A stretch of 59,522 nucleotides of DNA. Origin: Arachnopeziza araneosa (Eukaryota > Ascomycota > Leotiomycetes > Helotiales > Arachnopezizaceae). Location of the stretch: the NCBI GenBank assembly GCA_003988855.1, contig QYAI01000157.1, forward strand, positions 1-59,522. The letters run 5' to 3'. Of the stretch, positions 1 to 10,366 are shown one piece after another; position 1 is the first letter of the stretch, and each line of letters opens with the position of its first letter. The notes under the pieces were generated by a model, which saw only the letters and a list, made by a program, of their open reading frames with translations, did no database searches and was not told the DNA's origin. Position numbers and translations under genes: made by a program.

Positions 1-3000
1 GGCCACGGACCAGACCGGGCTAGTGTGGCCCTCGAGCGTCTGCAGCGCTGCTCCCGTAGCCGCGTCCCAGAGCCGGACCGTCTCGTCCCTCGAGCCGGAG
101 ACGACCTGCTTGCCGTCGGGTGAGAAGGCCACGGACCAGACCGGGCNAGTGTGGCCCTCGAGCGTCTGCAGCGCTGCTCCCGTAGCCGCGTCCCAGAGCC
201 GGACCGTCTCGTCCCCCGAGCCGGAGACGACCTGCTTGCCGTCGGGTGAGAAGGCCACGGACNAGACCGGGCCAGTGTGGCCCTCGAGCGTCTGCAGCGC
301 TGCTCCCGTAGCCGCGTCCCAGAGCCGGACCGTCTCGTCCTCCGAGCCGGACACGACCTGCTTGCCGTCGGGTGAGAAGGCCACGGACGTGACCAAGTCA
401 GTGTGGCCCTCGAGCGTCTGCTGCCCCGCGTTCCAGTGTGCTTGTACTTTTGGTTTCAGCTGAATCCAATCTGGGATATAACCCTTGAACTTCCTTCGAA
501 TAATGCTATTTTCCGGCGCAAAGACAAGAGCAGAGCAATACAATTGAAGGGGTACCTTTTCGATAACAGATCGGTTATATAAGGCAAATCGCTTAGCATC
601 ATGGATGAATGCATACAAATAGGGGCTGTCCTTAACCTAAGGACAAGTTAATCAGACTCTTATAAACAATAGACGGATAGCTAACCGGAATATAAGCCTC
701 TAAAGATAATATTGCTTGAATTCCCTCTGAAGCCTTCCCTATCCAGCCAAGCGCCTCGAGCCAGTGCAGTAAATGAGCCTGCAGAAACTGGTAAGCTTCT
801 TTGCCACTACGAATATAAGAACCACCTCTTTGCAGATGCTGGACCCAGTAAAGGCATGCATATTGAACTTCAGGCGAGAGGTATTTCTTAATCCAACTAT
901 CCTTAACTTGGCTAGTTTGAGTGCCAGGAGCATGCATTTCGCAAATGTCCTTCTTTAGTGTCTGAGACATTAGCTGTATACAGCCAGCAGCTAGCATCTG
1001 GTGTGCCTTCGTCTCATCTACCCAGAAATCCTCACATCGGTCTTTATTGAGCAAGAAGTCGCGAAATGAAGGGTGGTGTAGGTGGAGCGGCCGAGTAGGG
1101 TCCTTTGGAATGTCAAGGATCGCATGAAGGTCCTCAAATGTCCGGTTAATATCTTCTCTTGGAAGGTGTAATAACCTGCTTAATGAAAAGGCGGAAAGAG
1201 GCGAGAGCAGTACTACTATACTTCCAAGCGTATGCTTTAACATATTATATACTTCTTCTCTCTCTTCGTCCGAATATCCCGAGGAGATCGAGTGCCTGAG
1301 GACAGTAAGGTAGATCTCGTCGAGGTGCTTGTCTGGTGCGGTAATAGCGCTGCTGCTGCCCTTGAGAATTGTATCTAGTCTTTTGCGTGCGAATCGCTTC
1401 CCTTCGCGGATAAACCGACATGCAGTTGCTGCCCAAATGAAGAGGCCACAAGCGTGTAGAACTAGCTGTCTGAGAACTACTTCGCCTGGCCAGTCTGCAC
1501 TAAGAGTCCACTCTTCCCTGATTATCCCTAGATTATATCCTAGGAATAGAAAGATATCGTGGTTGATAATCGTTGGTAGTACGTTGTGGAGTACGAAGTC
1601 CTGGTGTTCGGAGTTAGGGATCTGGTGAAAGCCGTGGCGTATCGGAATTTCAGGTCTGCTCGTCAACAAGAGCCGAAGTTTGGCAGTTTTCAGTGTTCGA
1701 GCTTCAGCTAAGAGTAGCAAAATTATCCGAATATGCTCATCTCTGTCGCACTCATCCAGGGCATCGATTACTAACACGTAAGAGGACGGAGACGAGCCGC
1801 TGCCAAGCTTTGACAATGGGCAGAGGATAAGCTGGCTCCACTGGTCACGGAAGGACTGCCTTGCAATATCTTTGCGGTTAGAAATAGCATCACAAATATA
1901 GTGTCGAAGAGATGGTATATTGTTTGCGAGCTGTATGGCAATGCTTGTGAAGAACTTGCCGGCATGGCTCACATCTCCGCCACCTCTTGAGAAAAAGAAG
2001 CTGGCACCTAGGCGCTCTTCCTCATAGTATCTCCGGGCAATGGTCCGTGCAATTGTCGATTTCCCCGTTCCGGCTAAGCCATTGAGCCAGAATATGCACC
2101 GCTCATCTTGTCCATCGACCCAGTCGCATATCTCCTGTAGCAGCTCAACCCGGGTGTCGGGAAGGCAAGTAGGATCTTGTTGGTGGTCGAATGAATTGAA
2201 CGCCGCCCCCGCAGCGGATGGAAGACGGTCGAGCTCTGGGTTGAGCGATTAGTGCTCCTTTTTGGTTACTATATAAGGTAGAGAATCAAGTGTTTGGAAC
2301 TTACCCTTTAAAGATATGTCTCCTTCCTCGCAGAGCCGTTTAAACGCTTTGTCCTTTAAAGGTTTGTTGATCTCCTCTCGGAGCCGCTTCAACGCCTTCT
2401 CTCCCCCCTCGCCATAGAGGAGAGGGATCTGAATATCGAAAATGCCAAATAGCGAGTATGCCTTGTCCTCTTCGCGTGTAGTCTGGCGGTCTTCTGCCCA
2501 TGACAACCGGTCTTCAATGTCGAATTGTGACAGAGGTACTCCTCGGAGCGCGGAAATCGTAATTCCTGTTATCTCGTGGATTTGTCGCTCTAACCTTCTC
2601 TTGTCGCCTAAAGGCTCCTGGTCCTTCGAGAAGAACTCAACTGACGTCGGGGCAATAAGCTCTTGAAGGGTCCAGCCTCGTGTAAACCATTTACTTGACC
2701 GAAATGCTGGTTCCCAAGTATACTCGGTGAACGAGTCACTTGCTTTCCGTTTCTTTGTCGACACATCTGTGAGATAGGCATAGCAATTGACCGCATTCAG
2801 ATACCAGCGAAACATCGAGTTGATAGCCTCCTGAAGCTCGACGGCATTAGATTTGTCGATACAGCATGTGTCAACCCAGAAGTACTGCAAGCGATCGCGT
2901 CTGGCCTGTTCTCCGCAGAATCGGATCTTGTCAAAACCAGTCTTGCTCGCTCCATTCTTCTCTATTATGTCCTTGAAGGTGACCTCTTCCGGTCCCCATG

Positions 3001-3088
3001 TGTGTGAGAGTATCGCATATGGGGGGATGTCGTCGAAGAATTGTGTCAGGCTGAACTCGTCATCGTTGTTGTAGTGTAGTAGACGCAT
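1..3088 (-). CDS. HET-NACHT-WD40 receptor (NWD family STAND protein), 3' end beyond window
   Basis: Intracellular NLR-like receptor of fungal non-self recognition (heterokaryon incompatibility). Three exons are visible: 3088-2305, 2235-686 and 636-<1; introns are 69 and 49 bases with GTAAG...CAG and GTTAG...TAG borders, and the joins keep frame. The N-terminal HET domain covers about residues 20-230 (ILSHTWG at 27-33, WVDTCCIDK at 71-79, RGWTLQELIAP at 138-147). NACHT follows, with the P-loop GLAGTGKST at about 314-322 and a Walker B-like VLVIDALDE further on. The C-terminal end holds WD40 repeats with the unit core SVAFSPDGKQVVSGS, four partly or fully in the window. The start at 3088 fits because MRLLHY is the usual HET-domain opening. 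In the characterised relatives HET-D and HET-E, WD repeats sense the ligand and HET triggers cell death. Two ambiguous bases (147, 263) lie in the repeats. The full repeat number is unknown. Confidence 0.93.
23..463. repeat. 126-bp tandem repeats coding for WD40 units
   Basis: The same anchor (GTGTGGCCCTCGAGCG) recurs at 23, 149, 275 and 401, an exact 126-base period, which is 42 codons or one WD40 blade. Units differ at only a few positions. The array continues beyond the left edge. Ambiguous bases at 147 and 263 probably reflect collapsed or polymorphic copies. Confidence 0.95.
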
Positions 3089-3500
3089 CTCAGACAGGAT
3101 CTGAAAGAATGTCTGAACGAAAGATGCCAGGGAATAGTTCTCTTCGTTGAGGTAGGAGTACAGGTTGGGTCGAGGTTGTGCTCGTACGGCTCAGCTGGAT
3201 GACAGCCCCGCAGCATGGCGTGGTTGTGCATCGCCACGAGAGCGCCAGGTCAGCCGAAGATCATGGCGGCTGTCTGGACTATTCGAAAGTGGGTGATATA
3301 TCATGGAAGATATGGCCATGGTTATCCGATTCGGGTCATTACCTTATTACCAGCATAGAGATGAGATGAGAATTAGAACGATTGAGTGGCAGCTCCATGC
3401 GAATGCAGACATGTAACCTTAGCTGTTGTGGAAACTTTCTAAAAGAACGCCACACTTTCACGTGACAAAAAAAATCCATAATAAAATACGACTAGCGTGG
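3089..3500. other. Intergenic: upstream region of the HET-NACHT-WD40 gene
   Basis: No convincing gene. Short open frames here are not supported by codon pattern or recognisable motifs. It probably holds the promoter and leader of the minus-strand receptor gene that starts at 3088. Confidence 0.5.
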
Positions 3501-3507
3501 TTACGAC

Positions 3508-3845
3508 AGGCGGAAGAGCAAGCAGCGACGCAGAAACGATAAGAGGAACAACAGGCCAGGAAGTGGCAGAAAATCCTCGATGATGAACAGTACCCCTTTA
3601 CAACCGAGGGAAGTACTTACCAGGCTTCCAAAATACTCTGCGGCCACGACGGCTGGTGGCCAAAAGTACAAGGCCGTACAGCATGCCCGGAGTGCCATGA
3701 AATTCGGACTTATCTGCTGGAGTGCCCGGGCTGTAAGATGAAGGCGTGTCCGAAATGCCAGTATACGATACGTCCGAGGGGGAATCGTAGAGCTTCTCCA
3801 AGGGTAAGGACCTCAAGTAGGGATTATTCTTACGACTACTTCTAG
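3508..3845 (+). pseudogene. Truncated Cys-rich (zinc-ribbon-like) protein fragment
   Basis: On the plus strand the frame ending with the stop at 3843-3845 reads a Gln/Glu/Arg-rich stretch, then CGHDGWWPKVQGRTACPEC, then CPGC and CPKC pairs, a pattern I associate with the C-terminal end of a recurrent fungal protein family. The Cys/His spacing suggests metal binding. An in-frame TAA at about 3540-3542 interrupts the charged stretch, no start codon or upstream exons are visible, and the frame runs only about 110 codons. I read it as a broken 3' fragment, probably a duplicated remnant. A short exon of a larger gene using an unseen intron over the TAA is the alternative. Confidence 0.55.
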
Positions 3846-4196
3846 GCTTGTGAAGCCAAACATAATAAGCAGACCGATAGGCTTTGGTTTTGAGGACATG
3901 TTCTTTACACAACTGGACCAGATGCTCTAGTACTTAGGGCACGCAGGGTCCTTGCAGTACTATGCCCACTAACGGGCACTGCACAGGTCATTGTTGTCCC
4001 ACGCTAGTGTCACTAAGAAAATATAGGAAATATTGAGGTGTGCACAGATTTTCAGATGCTTGAGGTCAAAGTACCTATTGTTTTTTCCGGCATGTAGGGT
4101 TTTCCGTTACGCAGGGATGGACGTTATAATAGGATTTCAATTTATACAGACTCGATCTATCAATGCCGCTCTTCTATCTTCTCAGGATCTTGAAAC
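3846..4196. other. Intergenic: no gene seen
   Basis: Contains stops in all frames at normal density. A last short exon of the neighbouring cyclase gene could lie here, because a GTAAGT donor-like site overlaps that gene's stop codon. Confidence 0.4.
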
Positions 4197-4991
4197 TTAC
4201 CTTCTTAAATGAACCGCTGTTATATGCTCTGGCTTCTCGATTCCTTTCAACTTCTTCTCACCTTTGATAATGACCTTGTACTCGTTTCCTTGGATTTGAG
4301 TAGAAAGAATCCTGCTTCTCAATGTGTTATCGAGAGCCTCAATCGGGACTTGAACTCCAGTGACTTGCGAAAACAAAGCGGCAATAAAAGCATCCGAAAA
4401 AGTGATCTCTTCTGGGTGGGCCTTACCCTCGATTCGACTCGCAATGTTGATTACTCGTCCGTAGTAGTCAACCTTCCCAGTATCTGGATGGAGGTCTATG
4501 GCGTGGGGAGCACCATAATGCATCCCTAACCGGAGGACCAAGCCCCTTCCAGTCAGGGCGGATCCATTGGCAATATCTCTCTGCGTCCGGAAATCGACAA
4601 TGGTGCTACCCCAGGGCTCGTTCTTCATCTCCCTGAGAATAGTTAGACCAAATCTTAAAGCATCTAGGGGGCGGGGGAAGGAAAGAAAGAATCCATCACC
4701 AAGAGCCTTGACTTCGTACCCGCGAAAGCGAGGCAAGTAGTAGCGGAAAATCTCGTTGTGGCGTGAGAGCGCGTTGTACATTGCTGTGCTGTCAGCCTCC
4801 CAGAGATCGGTCGAGTCCACAATGTCGCTGAAGCAGAAAACGCGGGTCTCCTCCGCGGTAGGTCGAACTGAATGCATGACGAGGTTCGTGTCAAGGTAGA
4901 AAGTGAGTCGAAAGTTGATTGCTGTTTTGCATTTTTCTCCACAAGATGTTTGATATATATCTTCTCCATGGCCATTGTTCAACAAATCCAT
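4197..4991 (-). CDS. Stand-alone class III adenylate/guanylate cyclase catalytic domain protein
   Basis: 264-residue open frame with a class III nucleotidyl cyclase domain from about residue 49. The two metal-binding Asp are D56 (in CFSDIVDST) and D99 (in VKALGDGF); purine-contacting residues are K95 and D175 (in DYYG), and the transition-state pair is N182/R186 (in NIASRIEG). The set looks complete, so an active cyclase making a cyclic nucleotide is plausible. Canonical fungal adenylate cyclase is about 2000 residues with leucine-rich repeats; nothing of that is present. The first 48 residues are not conserved and could be read-through from an intron, so the true start may be further upstream. 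The stop TAA overlaps a GTAAGT donor, so the gene may also continue downstream. Boundaries are therefore uncertain, the domain call is not. Confidence 0.75.
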   Translation of the reverse strand: MDLLNNGHGEDIYQTSCGEKCKTAINFRLTFYLDTNLVMHSVRPTAEETRVFCFSDIVDSTDLWEADSTAMYNALSRHNEIFRYYLPRFRGYEVKALGDGFFLSFPRPLDALRFGLTILREMKNEPWGSTIVDFRTQRDIANGSALTGRGLVLRLGMHYGAPHAIDLHPDTGKVDYYGRVINIASRIEGKAHPEEITFSDAFIAALFSQVTGVQVPIEALDNTLRSRILSTQIQGNEYKVIIKGEKKLKGIEKPEHITAVHLRR

Positions 4992-5857
4992 TGTGCTCGC
5001 GATGGATTCTTATCTTTTTGAGCATGGTAAAGAAATGGTTTGGAACAAGAGGCTCACATCTCTACTCCTTTCATTCTATTTTAAGACTTCAAAGGACAAT
5101 AGCTCATCAAGGCATTGTACTACCAGTATGAAAGAAATGAAAGAGTTGTCGATGAGCATCTTGAATTCTCTTTGTTTTCTTTTTCTCGGCTTTCCAATAG
5201 CTTCGTTTCCAAGTACTCACTTGTGTAGTTAGCTGAAGAGCTGGGTCAGTCCAGCCATTTTTGTTTCAACGAAGAGAGTATTGGCCGCTTATGCTAAAAC
5301 TCAACAGTGAATTTGGAGAGGCGATATGTTTGGATATATACTCTGTCAATTCTCCGCCGTAAACTATCCACGTATGCTTTAAAAGTTCTTCTATGAGCGA
5401 AAGATTCTCATCCACTCATACTACTTGCTTCTGTTGAATTGATGATATCTTGCGTGATGTACCAACACAAAATAGAAGCTGCAGAGAGACAAAGGGAGAG
5501 GCCGCAGCAAAGAAATCCGAGCTTGAAGGGAAGGTATTTTTAGATGGTCAAAGAAGTTAGGCGACCGGTTCTTACCGTTTTCAACCATCTTCAAAGATCC
5601 TTTCGTACCTTCATTCGAGTCCTCTTTGGTAGCCCAAGCAGTGCGTCAGCTAGTGCTTTGATATTAGAGATGAAGGGCATCTTAATATAAATATAAGATA
5701 TCCTTTAAGGACGACTTTTAAAATCTTCCCTCAATTCCCTCTCCAGAGGTATTGGCTTTAGTTATTAGGTACCAGCGGGTGATTTAACAAAAGGTTTAAG
5801 ATAGGTGATATCTGTGTATACTGAAATTATTGAATCAATCATTTGCTCCCCGTTTGA
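4992..5857. other. Intergenic: no gene seen
   Basis: About 870 bases, moderately AT-rich. Open frames of 60-85 codons have no recognisable motif. It may contain unrecognised 5' exons of the minus-strand cyclase and the 3' UTR of the DUF7730-like gene. Confidence 0.4.
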
Positions 5858-6775
5858 TCAACTCGCAAAGCACTTCCCACTTCCAACGGAAACATCGGAA
5901 TCAAAGTGCCATCTCTTCCGCCCCAAATACTCATCTTCCCACACATCTAGAACCCGTTTTTGTACTTCCAATTCTGATCCCATGCCCTTCAACCCCCTCA
6001 CGCACGTTACACACCAGCAGGTCTCTGCTCCTTCCCTTCCCTTCTCGCATATCTCCAAGACACTCAACTCTTCTACCTCTATCGTAATCACCGTAGGCGG
6101 TCTTACACCGCTCCACCTCCCGCCAGCAATCTCACGCTTCAATCTCAACTCCCTTACCCCATGTAGCATCTCCGGTCTAACCATCATCGCGAACCTCACC
6201 AGATCCATCTTGTTCCTAAAGCAGAACCAGTTCCCCTCGTACAACAATGGCGTGCACTCTTCAAAGAATCGATAGCAAGTCTTGGGCAATGCCAGCAGAT
6301 CAACCACACCCCAAGGATCCGGCTGCCCAGGCTGCTTGTAAAATCCCCAATGCGCCTGACACACGGGCGGGGAGCGACCGCTGCACCTGTGCGCCTTCAA
6401 CAGACGATAAATGTGCAAAAAATCAATGGTGAATAGATAACCGGTGATGACCTCTTTATAGATCTGCATCCGTATCTCAAGTGGGAGACGGAAGAAGAGG
6501 CTCTGTGATTGCATGCATTTCCCTGTTCCGTTGACAGGCAAGGGGATCTCAGGAGTGAAGAATCGAGCGAGGTTTCTGGTACCAGCAAGCGATTGTCGGA
6601 TGCGCCTTTCTTCCTCTGCTTGTTGATAGCGTATTAGCGCCAGGCGCCGTCGCCTGTGCATGGGGTAGCGGATCTCGTAGATGATGAGCCCTAGTGAAGT
6701 CCAAATCTTGACTGATGATTCGCGGACATAGGAGAGGCCGTGTTTAATGATGGCCCATGCCGAGTGATCGGACAT
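5858..6775 (-). CDS. DUF7730-like (F-box-type) protein
   Basis: Single-exon protein of 305 residues. I place the start at 6775 (MSDHSAW, context CAAGATGT) rather than further upstream: the sequence before it holds an AT-rich TATATTGG stretch and a pyrimidine-rich leader, as in a promoter and 5' UTR. The central part reads SLFFRLPLEIRMQIYKEV followed by a segment like LLALPKTCYRFFEECTPLLY, the pattern of the fungal DUF7730/F-box-like families in which an LP-x-E-(I/L)-R helix is followed by a short alpha/beta region. Basic residues cluster at about 40-60. The function of these proteins is unknown; adaptor roles in protein turnover are a guess. No intron is visible. Confidence 0.7.
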   Translation of the reverse strand: MSDHSAWAIIKHGLSYVRESSVKIWTSLGLIIYEIRYPMHRRRRLALIRYQQAEEERRIRQSLAGTRNLARFFTPEIPLPVNGTGKCMQSQSLFFRLPLEIRMQIYKEVITGYLFTIDFLHIYRLLKAHRCSGRSPPVCQAHWGFYKQPGQPDPWGVVDLLALPKTCYRFFEECTPLLYEGNWFCFRNKMDLVRFAMMVRPEMLHGVRELRLKREIAGGRWSGVRPPTVITIEVEELSVLEICEKGREGAETCWCVTCVRGLKGMGSELEVQKRVLDVWEDEYLGRKRWHFDSDVSVGSGKCFAS

Positions 6776-7884
6776 CTTGATGTTGGCTGCTTGTTTTGAG
6801 ACGGAAGGGAACCGAGCGAGCGAGGACGATTGATTGATATAATTGATAATGAGAAGTCCTGGTTGCCAATATAAATAGGGTGCAGGTTCAGTCTGGCACT
6901 TGTATAGGAATGCCCCACGCAGGAATTGTAGGACTTTGGAGGCGTCAGAGGTGTAGTTGGTCGATGGCTTCCTTGATCTACCTCCACACCATGCGAAAAA
7001 GTGATACAAGGCTAAAGGATCCAGTAGACCACGAGTTTCGTACGCCCTAGTTGATCAATAAAACATAAAATTATCTTTGATAGATAATTATAAGAGGATG
7101 AGTCTACACTCAGGGGTGATTTGACGTTGCGATCTAAGCGCGGAGGGGTACGAGTACTCAAGCGCCGTGTGGCTGCGTAGTGGAAATAGTAGGACTTCTG
7201 CGCTTGTGAAAAAAGGAAGGGAGGGGCTGAGCTGAAGAGACGTCTTTCAATGAGGATACTGGGGAGTTGGTTAAGAAACACAACAAATCGTGGGTAGATG
7301 CTGAAACTATGAATCAAAGTTAATATCAAGTATTCCAGAGTCCAAGACAAGTGATACGAGAAAGAGATGCTATTTGAGCAGGAAATTTGGCTTGAGAATG
7401 TGGAAACTAGATACGACGGATGAAGGAGCGACAACAGATAATAATGGAATATTCTTGATGCCTACTCAGCCACGCTACAAGTCATAGTACACTTCCCCAC
7501 CCTCCGCATTTTGGTCAGCATATGTGCCGTGACTATATGTCAACGTCTTATTTTGCAGATTGCCTTAAATAATGTCCATCCTTGTGCAGGTTCTCTGCTA
7601 AGTCCTATTCCCAAGACCAAGTAAGTTTTCTCCGACGTCAGAGGCCATCTCAACGGCAAGGTCTTTAAATTAGGGTAGGTTTAACTCCTCGGTGTTATAC
7701 ACACGGGAATCCCATCGACTCCTATTTTTTTTAAAACAAATAATGTGCTGGTGTGGAAGAAATATAAAGTGCTGTAAAATATTCAAGATCTCTGGAGATG
7801 TAAGAGCTCGAGACTGCTGATTGAATCATATTTGCCATATACATAGAATAAAGAAGCAACTTCGCCGCGGCTGTTTTGACCACT
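6776..7884. other. Intergenic: divergent promoters
   Basis: Lies between a minus-strand gene starting at 6775 and a plus-strand gene starting at 7885 or 7930, so it probably carries both promoters. A 140-codon minus-strand frame at 7012-7434 is Ser/Leu/Ile-rich with no domain I recognise and was not called. Confidence 0.5.
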
Positions 7885-8613
7885 ATGTCAATTATAAAGA
7901 ATGAGCTCTGGGCACTTCAAAAAATCAAGATGAGCAAGCAAACACAAAACATATCCAACTGGAAAGCATCCGATTTTCTGGCTGCAGCAGAAAATAAGTC
8001 AGATCGCCCCTCGGTCTCCGAGCTCGAGAAGTACCTGGCCCAAGGCGCCTACACCATCGACGAAGGCGGTACCCTATCCTGGCACGCCCTCCACGACGGC
8101 AGGTGGTGGCTCAAGCTCGAGCGCGGCGGCCAGACGAAGGAGATATTGGGAGGCTCCACGAACAGACCCGGCAGCAACGTGGCGACGAGCCAGATGGGCT
8201 CCCAAGTAAAGTCCTGGCTTAACCGGAAGCAGAAGATCATGAACATGGGAAACATGGGTGCGGGAATCCTGGGGACGTCCTCTGGATTCATGAACACAGG
8301 CAACAACAATGCCGTTGCCAGGTGGAACGCAGCGGGGATGAACAACAGTGGCAACTTCATGGCCGGGATGCGAAACATGCAGAGACAGAGGCTGCAGAAC
8401 TGGCAGGGCGGAAACGTAAAGAACGTGAATCCTCATCTTGCGAATATCATGAGACCGGGGTTTCTGTTTAATAAGGGGAGTGGGAATGTGGGCATGAATG
8501 GGATGAACGGTATGGGAATGAATGGGATGAACGGCATGAGGATGAATGGGATGAACGCTATGAACGGTATGAACAACATGGGCTCCGCCGCTGCTGGATG
8601 CAGTCTTCAATAG
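7885..8613 (+). CDS. Met/Asn/Gly-rich low-complexity protein, unknown function
   Basis: Open frame of 242 residues from the ATG at 7885; a second in-frame ATG at 7930 (MSKQTQN) would give 227 residues and is equally plausible. Residues up to about 100 look globular and read like a small alpha/beta segment (SELEKYLAQGAYTIDEGG, then a Trp-rich WHALHDGRWWLKLERGG). The remainder is rich in Asn, Met and Gly and ends in imperfect GMNGM repeats between about 8490 and 8575. There is no signal peptide and no membrane segment. I do not recognise the family. Asn/Gly/Met-rich tails occur in RNA-binding and condensate-forming proteins, but that is only an analogy. Confidence 0.6.
   Translation: MSIIKNELWALQKIKMSKQTQNISNWKASDFLAAAENKSDRPSVSELEKYLAQGAYTIDEGGTLSWHALHDGRWWLKLERGGQTKEILGGSTNRPGSNVATSQMGSQVKSWLNRKQKIMNMGNMGAGILGTSSGFMNTGNNNAVARWNAAGMNNSGNFMAGMRNMQRQRLQNWQGGNVKNVNPHLANIMRPGFLFNKGSGNVGMNGMNGMGMNGMNGMRMNGMNAMNGMNNMGSAAAGCSLQ
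8490..8580 (+). repeat. GMNGM-coding tandem repeat
   Basis: Imperfect repeats of ATGAA(T/C)GG(G/T)ATGAACGG type within the 3' end of the preceding gene, giving a Gly-Met-Asn peptide tract. Confidence 0.8.
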
Positions 8614-9742
8614 CCAGCCAGCCGCAGCGCGTGCAAGCTCCAAACTCCTCGACATCACAAACGTACCTACTACCTACATACCTAACCACAACACTCCTGA
8701 ACGTGGAAAACCCACTGCAAAAACACCTTGTATTTATATGGCAAACGACACCCCGAGAGCGGTTGCACTCGCATGCCTGTATGCTAAGCACGGTGCTGAG
8801 CGGCTGGATCCTTGGGCGGGTTACCTTGAGATTGAGATTGAGATGGGCAGACGTTGACCGCACTCCTCGGATGAGATTGACTCGGGAAGATATCACCAGC
8901 TCAGGACGGATCATGGACATGCAAACCACATCGCACACCTCTCTTCTCTGACGTCAGGACTCCGTCGTAGTTTTTCTCTTTCAAAAGACTGCAGAGGAGT
9001 GCCTGTATCGCCAGGCAACTTGAAGCAGATGTGTTCTACCTAGGTGGGTAGGTAGGTAGGAATATCCTTCCACGCCGCGGGGGGCCTTAGCATGGAATTT
9101 CACCTTGTATTAGGTGCTAGGTAGTTGGGTACCTGCTGGGGAGGTAGATAGTATACAGCTCAAACCAACGCCCCCTTTCTATATCCAATCTAACCTAAGC
9201 TATCCACTCCCATAACGCGGTTCGCCTCCGAGAATGAGAAATCAAAGTGACAAAAGTAGACTACCGAGAAACCCATCAGGACCATCCCATCACGATACGT
9301 ACAAACCATCTCCAACTCGCATCTCCGGCGCGTGCACTCAGGATGCCGCACGTTGTCCCCATTTGACGTATAGAGGCAGTGAGAGCCCCCGCTAGTGCTG
9401 TGCTAGAACCGGCACTTGAGCACGATGAAACACCAGAGAGCGGACGACTCGCTGACGTTTTAAGAACTCCCTTCGCCTCCTGTGAGAGGGGGAGGACGCA
9501 AGATTGAACCACTCACTCACTCACTCACTCACTACATCAACAACGCCTTTCACCTTCTGTAAACACCAAAATCCCAGAGATCAAACCACCCAGCAAGCAG
9601 GAACCGGCACGCCATCACTCACTCACGACCTCCCTCCTCCTTCACCTGTAAAATACCAAGAACCGCAATCTCCAAATATCAAAACCCCCAACAAGCCACC
9701 CAGCAAAACACCATCTCCACATCTCCACATCTCCGCACCAAC
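8614..9742. other. Intergenic with (CACT)n microsatellite
   Basis: No gene seen. Contains TAGGTAGG-type short repeats near 9043-9060 and six CACT units at 9510-9533. Confidence 0.5.
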
Positions 9743-10274
9743 ATGCCCCCCACCGTCCCCGCGCTTCACGAAGCACGCATGCAAAACCGTCAAGTCCAGT
9801 CATTCGACCCCGAGGCCGTGACCCCGCGCCTGCAGCAGCTCGTGAGTGGAGACGGAGAGGACGGCTACGGTGCCGCGGGTGCGGGAGGAGCGGAGGAAGA
9901 AGAAGATGCGGATCAGGATGCAGAGGGTGCAAAAGCAGGTGAGGAGCGGGCGCCCGGTTCGGGGTCTGGACGCGGTTGGTTGGGGATGGAGCCCGAGCAG
10001 GATGGGTGCTGTATCCAGTAGAGTGGTCTGCGAGAGGATGGGTGCTGTATCTAGTAGAGTGGTCGGTGAGAGGATGGGTGCTGTATCCAGTAGAGTGGTC
10101 TGCGAGAGGATGGGTGCTGTATCTAGTAGAGTGGTCGGTGAGAGGATGGGTGCTGTATCTAGTAGAGTGGTCGGTGAGAGGATGGAGGTGATTCGTCATG
10201 GATTGAGACTAGAGGACGGCTACTTCAGAGACGGTGTGTATAACGAACCAAAGAATAGGAGATGTAAAAATTAG
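9743..10274 (+). CDS. Small hypothetical protein; start ATG at 9743, splicing uncertain
   Basis: The start ATG is in good context (ACCAACATGC) and opens MPPTVPALHEARMQNRQVQS. Read without splicing, the frame stops at 10021 (92 residues) with an acidic, Gly/Glu-rich tail. However CTC|GTGAGT at 9841/9842 is a perfect intron donor, and splicing 9842-9923 (acceptor ...GATGCAG) in phase 0 would give 149 residues ending at 10274, including five copies of a 12-residue repeat (MGAVSSRVVGER type). The first 33 residues look the most protein-like. I do not recognise the product. The gene converges on the photolyase gene, 92 bases apart. Confidence 0.4.
10001..10180. repeat. 36-bp minisatellite, five units
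   Basis: Units begin at 10001, 10037, 10073, 10109 and 10145 (GATGGGTGCTGTATC...). They alternate between two versions (TCTGCGA versus TCGGTGA at the unit end), which suggests duplication of a two-unit block. The period is a multiple of three and stays open in several frames. Confidence 0.93.
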
Positions 10275-10366
10275 GCAGGAGATGGAAAACAGAAGAAAGG
10301 TACTCCGTGAGGTTAAAGTCAGAGAAGGAATCAACCTTAGTTTTGTACAAGTATCTCATACACCAC

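Noticed and set aside
23..463. Plus-strand 146-codon frame at the left edge
   Set aside because: Exact antisense of the WD40 repeats.
7012..7434. Minus-strand 140-codon frame upstream of the DUF7730-like gene
   Set aside because: Low-complexity Ser/Leu composition, no domain, lies in a promoter region.
8074..8658. 194-codon minus-strand frame rich in His/Val/Pro
   Set aside because: It is the antisense of the Met/Asn/Gly-rich gene; its repeats (VHPIH) mirror GMNGM codons.
9642..10199. 185-codon minus-strand frame with HSTRYSTHPL repeats
   Set aside because: Antisense of the 36-bp minisatellite, whose period keeps several frames open.
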